Below are positions 60,926-64,000 of a DNA stretch of 64,000 bases, one piece after another. Where the stretch lies: assembly GCF_020536995.1 (NCBI RefSeq), contig NC_068367.1, positions 64,693,945 through 64,757,944 of the forward strand, given 5' to 3'. Source of the stretch: Dreissena polymorpha. Its lineage: Eukaryota; Mollusca; Bivalvia; Myida; Dreissenidae. Below the pieces are notes generated by a model. That model made no database searches, had not been told where the DNA came from, and saw only the letters and a list, made by a program, of their open reading frames with translations. How positions within the stretch are numbered: position 1 is the stretch's first letter; the number at the start of each line of letters is the position of its first letter. Position numbers and translations under genes: made by a program.

Positions 60926-63418
60926 TTAATTTTGCTTAAAGTTCTTTTCCTTTCTTGGTTTCACCTGAAACATTTCCTCTCTTTTCATGTACTTAAATTT
61001 CTTAGGATTGATACCATAAGCTTTCAACCTCTCTTCAGACATTTGTGGCTTCTTCCCTTCCGGTCCCCACTGCTTATTTTTCTTTTTCTTTAATGATTTA
61101 TGCCCTTCACCTTTTTTCTTATCAGATACACTTTCAACTGGCATTTTCACACTTTCACCTTCTGGTTTATTAGCAACTAGCTTCATTTCTTTTGCTTGAC
61201 TATCAGCCAATTTCCGTTTCTTATTTTTCCTCTGTCGTCTTGAAAGTTTTTCCTTTCCATTACCAGCCATTTCTTCAAACTTCCTTTTCTTCCCTGCTTT
61301 ATCCTTTTGGCCTTCAGTTGCTTCAATAACTGACAGATCCTTTTCTTTATTTTTATGCTTTTCAACATTGTCAACTGACTCACTTTTTTTATTCTGTTTA
61401 TGTGTGTCAAAATGTTCAATCGATTCGCTGTTTTCTTTCCTAATATGTTTTTCAACATTTTCAACTAATTCTCTTTTTCTTTTGTGTTTATGCTTTTTAA
61501 CATTTTCAATTGACTCATTTTTGTCTTCCTTAATTAGGTTTTCAATATTTTGGACCAATTCTCTTTTTTCTTTTTGTATATGCTTGTCAACATTATCAAC
61601 TATTTCAGTTTTTTCTTTCTTTTCAAGTTTTGAAACATTATCAACCGATTCCCTTTCAAAGTCCTTCTCTTTCTTTTTCTTCTTTTTCTTTGTACTAATT
61701 TCTCTGTCGTTTACCTTAGCACCATCCTCTTCTGTCCCAGCATTTTCAGAGTAATCAACGATGGCACCATGTTTCTCTTTCTTCTTTTTGACAGACTGTG
61801 ACACACTGTTTTCCAAAGATCCTGTATCTTTATCCGTCACAGAACCTGATTCTTCATCATTAGTTACACCTACAACAAGATGTGTCTCATCACCAATATC
61901 TTGCTTCTTCTTTTTCCCTTTCTTTTTCTTCTTTTTCTTGCTGCCAGATGCTTCAGCTGCTAAGGAATCTTTTGCCTTCACCTCTTCCTGTTTTTCTTCT
62001 TCCCTGTAAACAAAAAGATATTTGATTAACAAGATATGTGTTTATCAGAAACACTATGTCCTCTACTGAGCCGCTTTGAAGCTATATATTTGACCTTTGA
62101 CCATGAAGGATGACCTTGACCTTTCACCACTCAAAATATGCAGCTCCATGAGATACACATGCATGCCAAATATGAAGTTGCTATCTTCAATATTGCAAAA
62201 GTTATGGCAAAATGTTAAAGTTGGAGCAAACAAACAAACCAACCAACAGACAGGGCAAAAAAAATATGTCCCCCACTATAGTGGTGGGGGACATAAAAAC
62301 CTTAATTCCATAACATCATTCATTGACAGTTGTATTTAAAATGTCAGTATTGCATATATGGCTGTTTTAAGTAGGACCATTTCATTTATAACAACACTAC
62401 ATGATATTGTGTACTTCAAAGAAACACGTATCTCAATTTTGAAGTAAACACATGGTTGTGCAAGTTTTCTGCTCGTTGTTACATTCTTAGCCAAATAGAA
62501 TTTTTACAAAGGACACACATTCCCCAACTATCAAACCCATATTTCTATGTTGTATACTCTTGATATCTTTCATACATACGTCTGTATAAGTTGAATATAG
62601 TATTGGTTTACAGCAAGATTTTTTCTGCAGAATCTTTAATTTCATGTAGAATGTTACTGCTCAAAATACAAAAAGTGCACAGTCATACATTATTTTATCA
62701 AATATTTATTTAATCCCATCTCGACAAACGATTTATTTTTTAATGTACACAATAACTGAAAGCAATTTTTCGGCAACAAAGATGTTGCTTTGTAGCCTGT
62801 GACAAGAACAATATTAAGTAAAGTAAACACACAAATACTCACGTTTGAAACACGCTTGTGAGGATGTGCTTCTTCTTGTTTTCGTTCCTGCCTTTTGCTG
62901 TGAAAGATCGAATGTCTGCAAGCTCCTCGTCTTCAGTCCTGAAATCCAACAAGACTTGTGACCATAAGCTCGAGTTTAGAAGTCATTTGATAGTTTTACT
63001 TTTACAGACACAATTTTTAGCTCTAAGGAATTAACTGCACAAGAGTCAGGAATATTTTTGAATAACTTTTAAAAAGTGGTCCAACCAAGGAACATTCCTT
63101 TTAAGATTCAACAAAATTGACTGGTAGGTTAACGCCGAGATGTCATTAAAAGTAGATGCGTACAAAAGAAAAATGTCTGTCATAGGAGTTTAAAAGAAAA
63201 ACATTACTTTTTCCCCGTCATAATAATTAACTATAAAAAAACATGGGAAGATGCATGTGTAAAGTCTCAAATTGAAGAATTGTTTGGTGGATATGGAACG
63301 CCTATACATTGGCGTCAAGTGTGTATTTGATGCTCATCAGTTGCCATAGTTACCTGTATTGACTCATCTTCTTCACAGAGGCCCAGGCATTCAATTCCTT
63401 GTCACGTGCTTTCAAGAT
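60926..63418 (-). CDS. Lysine-rich nucleolar-type protein, last three exons
   Basis: I do not recognise the family. Three phase-consistent exons in transcript order: 63354-63418, 62843-62938 and 60926-62003 (stop at 60926-60928), encoding the last 412 residues; upstream exons lie beyond the right edge. The first two encode a soluble, partly conserved-looking stretch (KARDKELNAWASVKKMSQYR, then ADIRSFTAKGRNENKKKH). The large last exon encodes poly-lysine blocks, acidic serine-rich spacers, seven 15-residue repeats (61337-61651), more basic clusters, and a less repetitive tail (RLKAYGINPKKFKYMKREEM) that may be the functional C-terminal motif. Such composition is typical of nucleolar ribosome-biogenesis factors; that role is inferred from composition only. 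An AATAAA lies on this strand at 60868-60873. The gene is convergent with SKP2. Confidence 0.75.
61337..61651 (-). repeat. Seven coding 45-bp repeats in the lysine-rich gene
   Basis: Seven consecutive 15-residue units of the form E-S/L-V-x-N-V-x-K-H-x-x-K-x-K without gaps, from ESVDNVSKLEKKEKT to ESVDNVEKHKNKEKD. DNA copies are diverged but stay in register. Confidence 0.9.
62035..62296 (-). repeat. Dispersed repeat with DR1 motif, copy 5
   Basis: TGTGTTTATCAGAAACACTA to the hairpin CCCCCACTATAGTGGTGGGG, inserted about 30 bases upstream of the last exon of the lysine-rich gene. Confidence 0.85.
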
Positions 63419-64000
63419 CTGTAAAGTAGAAAGGCAATGGTATACTTATGTGTGTTGCATCATGGGCTTTGTCATATTGTCATGAATAATTTTATTAATG
63501 CAAAATGCATAAGTGTTATAATATATTTAATTTCAATGGTGTTCAAAGAAAAAACTATTTTCTATTACCATTTTTGAAATAAAATATTATGTAACACCAT
63601 GAGTAAAATATTTCTTCATTTTTCCACCTCTTTATACAATTTTATACATATCACTTAAAAACTGAAAAATAACAGTAAAATCTCAAATTTATTTCCCTGA
63701 AATTACGAACTCCATGTAACTTTTGTACAATCAGATACTGTAAAATCAATATTTTTCACCACACAATATTTTTTGTTGATGTTCGTAGATCTGCTCAATC
63801 ACGAAATCAAATATTCCGCAAATGTTTGCATTGTATGTCTTATATAAGCATAATCAGACATAATAACAACAAGGGACAAAATTGTCACAAAACCAGGTTT
63901 TCATTGTGAGAAAAAAATCTGATAAAGGGAGAAAACTCAAACTGAACTTTTGAAATGAACAAACAAAATTAACCCCCTTTGTAAGTTTGTTTAAAAAAAA

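Noticed and set aside
61368-62009. Phe/Ser-rich frames on the plus strand opposite the lysine-rich gene
   Set aside because: They are the antisense of Lys codons (TTT/CTT) in the real minus-strand exon.

Overview
This is a window of animal nuclear DNA, AT-rich, with short exons and GT-AG introns. The density of dispersed inverted-repeat elements and tandem satellites, together with several repeat families I associate with bivalve genomes, suggests a bivalve mollusc, possibly a dreissenid mussel. The species is an inference; no species-specific gene was seen.

Three protein genes are supported. (1) DPYD, dihydropyrimidine dehydrogenase, lies on the minus strand with its start at 25276 and runs off the left edge. 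Sixteen exons with matching splice phases encode residues 1-814; the last part, about 210 residues with the C-terminal ferredoxin domain, is outside the window. (2) SKP2, the F-box/leucine-rich-repeat subunit of an SCF ubiquitin ligase, lies on the plus strand at 35887-51503. Eleven phase-consistent exons encode 501 residues and appear complete. (3) The last three exons of a lysine-rich, probably nucleolar protein lie on the minus strand at 60926-63418, convergent with SKP2; the gene continues past the right edge. A weak fourth candidate is a two-exon, 38-residue reading frame at 33860-34171 with a SUMO-interaction-like motif across its splice junction.

The rest is introns and intergenic DNA filled with repeats. 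DPYD intron 4 holds a 3.5-kb satellite of about 27-bp units (11580-15107) whose last unit supplies the 5' splice site of exon 4. Between DPYD and SKP2 lies a worn satellite (27600-31350) interrupted by a nested palindrome, a tRNA-derived SINE and other elements. Downstream of SKP2 a 25-bp satellite (52738-54074) appears to have grown from inside a dispersed palindromic MITE. Other elements include a TTAA-flanked family with an internal tRNA-like segment, a mariner remnant nested in another TTAA-flanked element, a hAT-like element with an 8-bp target duplication, foldback elements, and a family that scatters DR1-type nuclear-receptor half-site pairs.

The three genes have no evident functional link: pyrimidine catabolism, cell-cycle ubiquitination and probably ribosome biogenesis.
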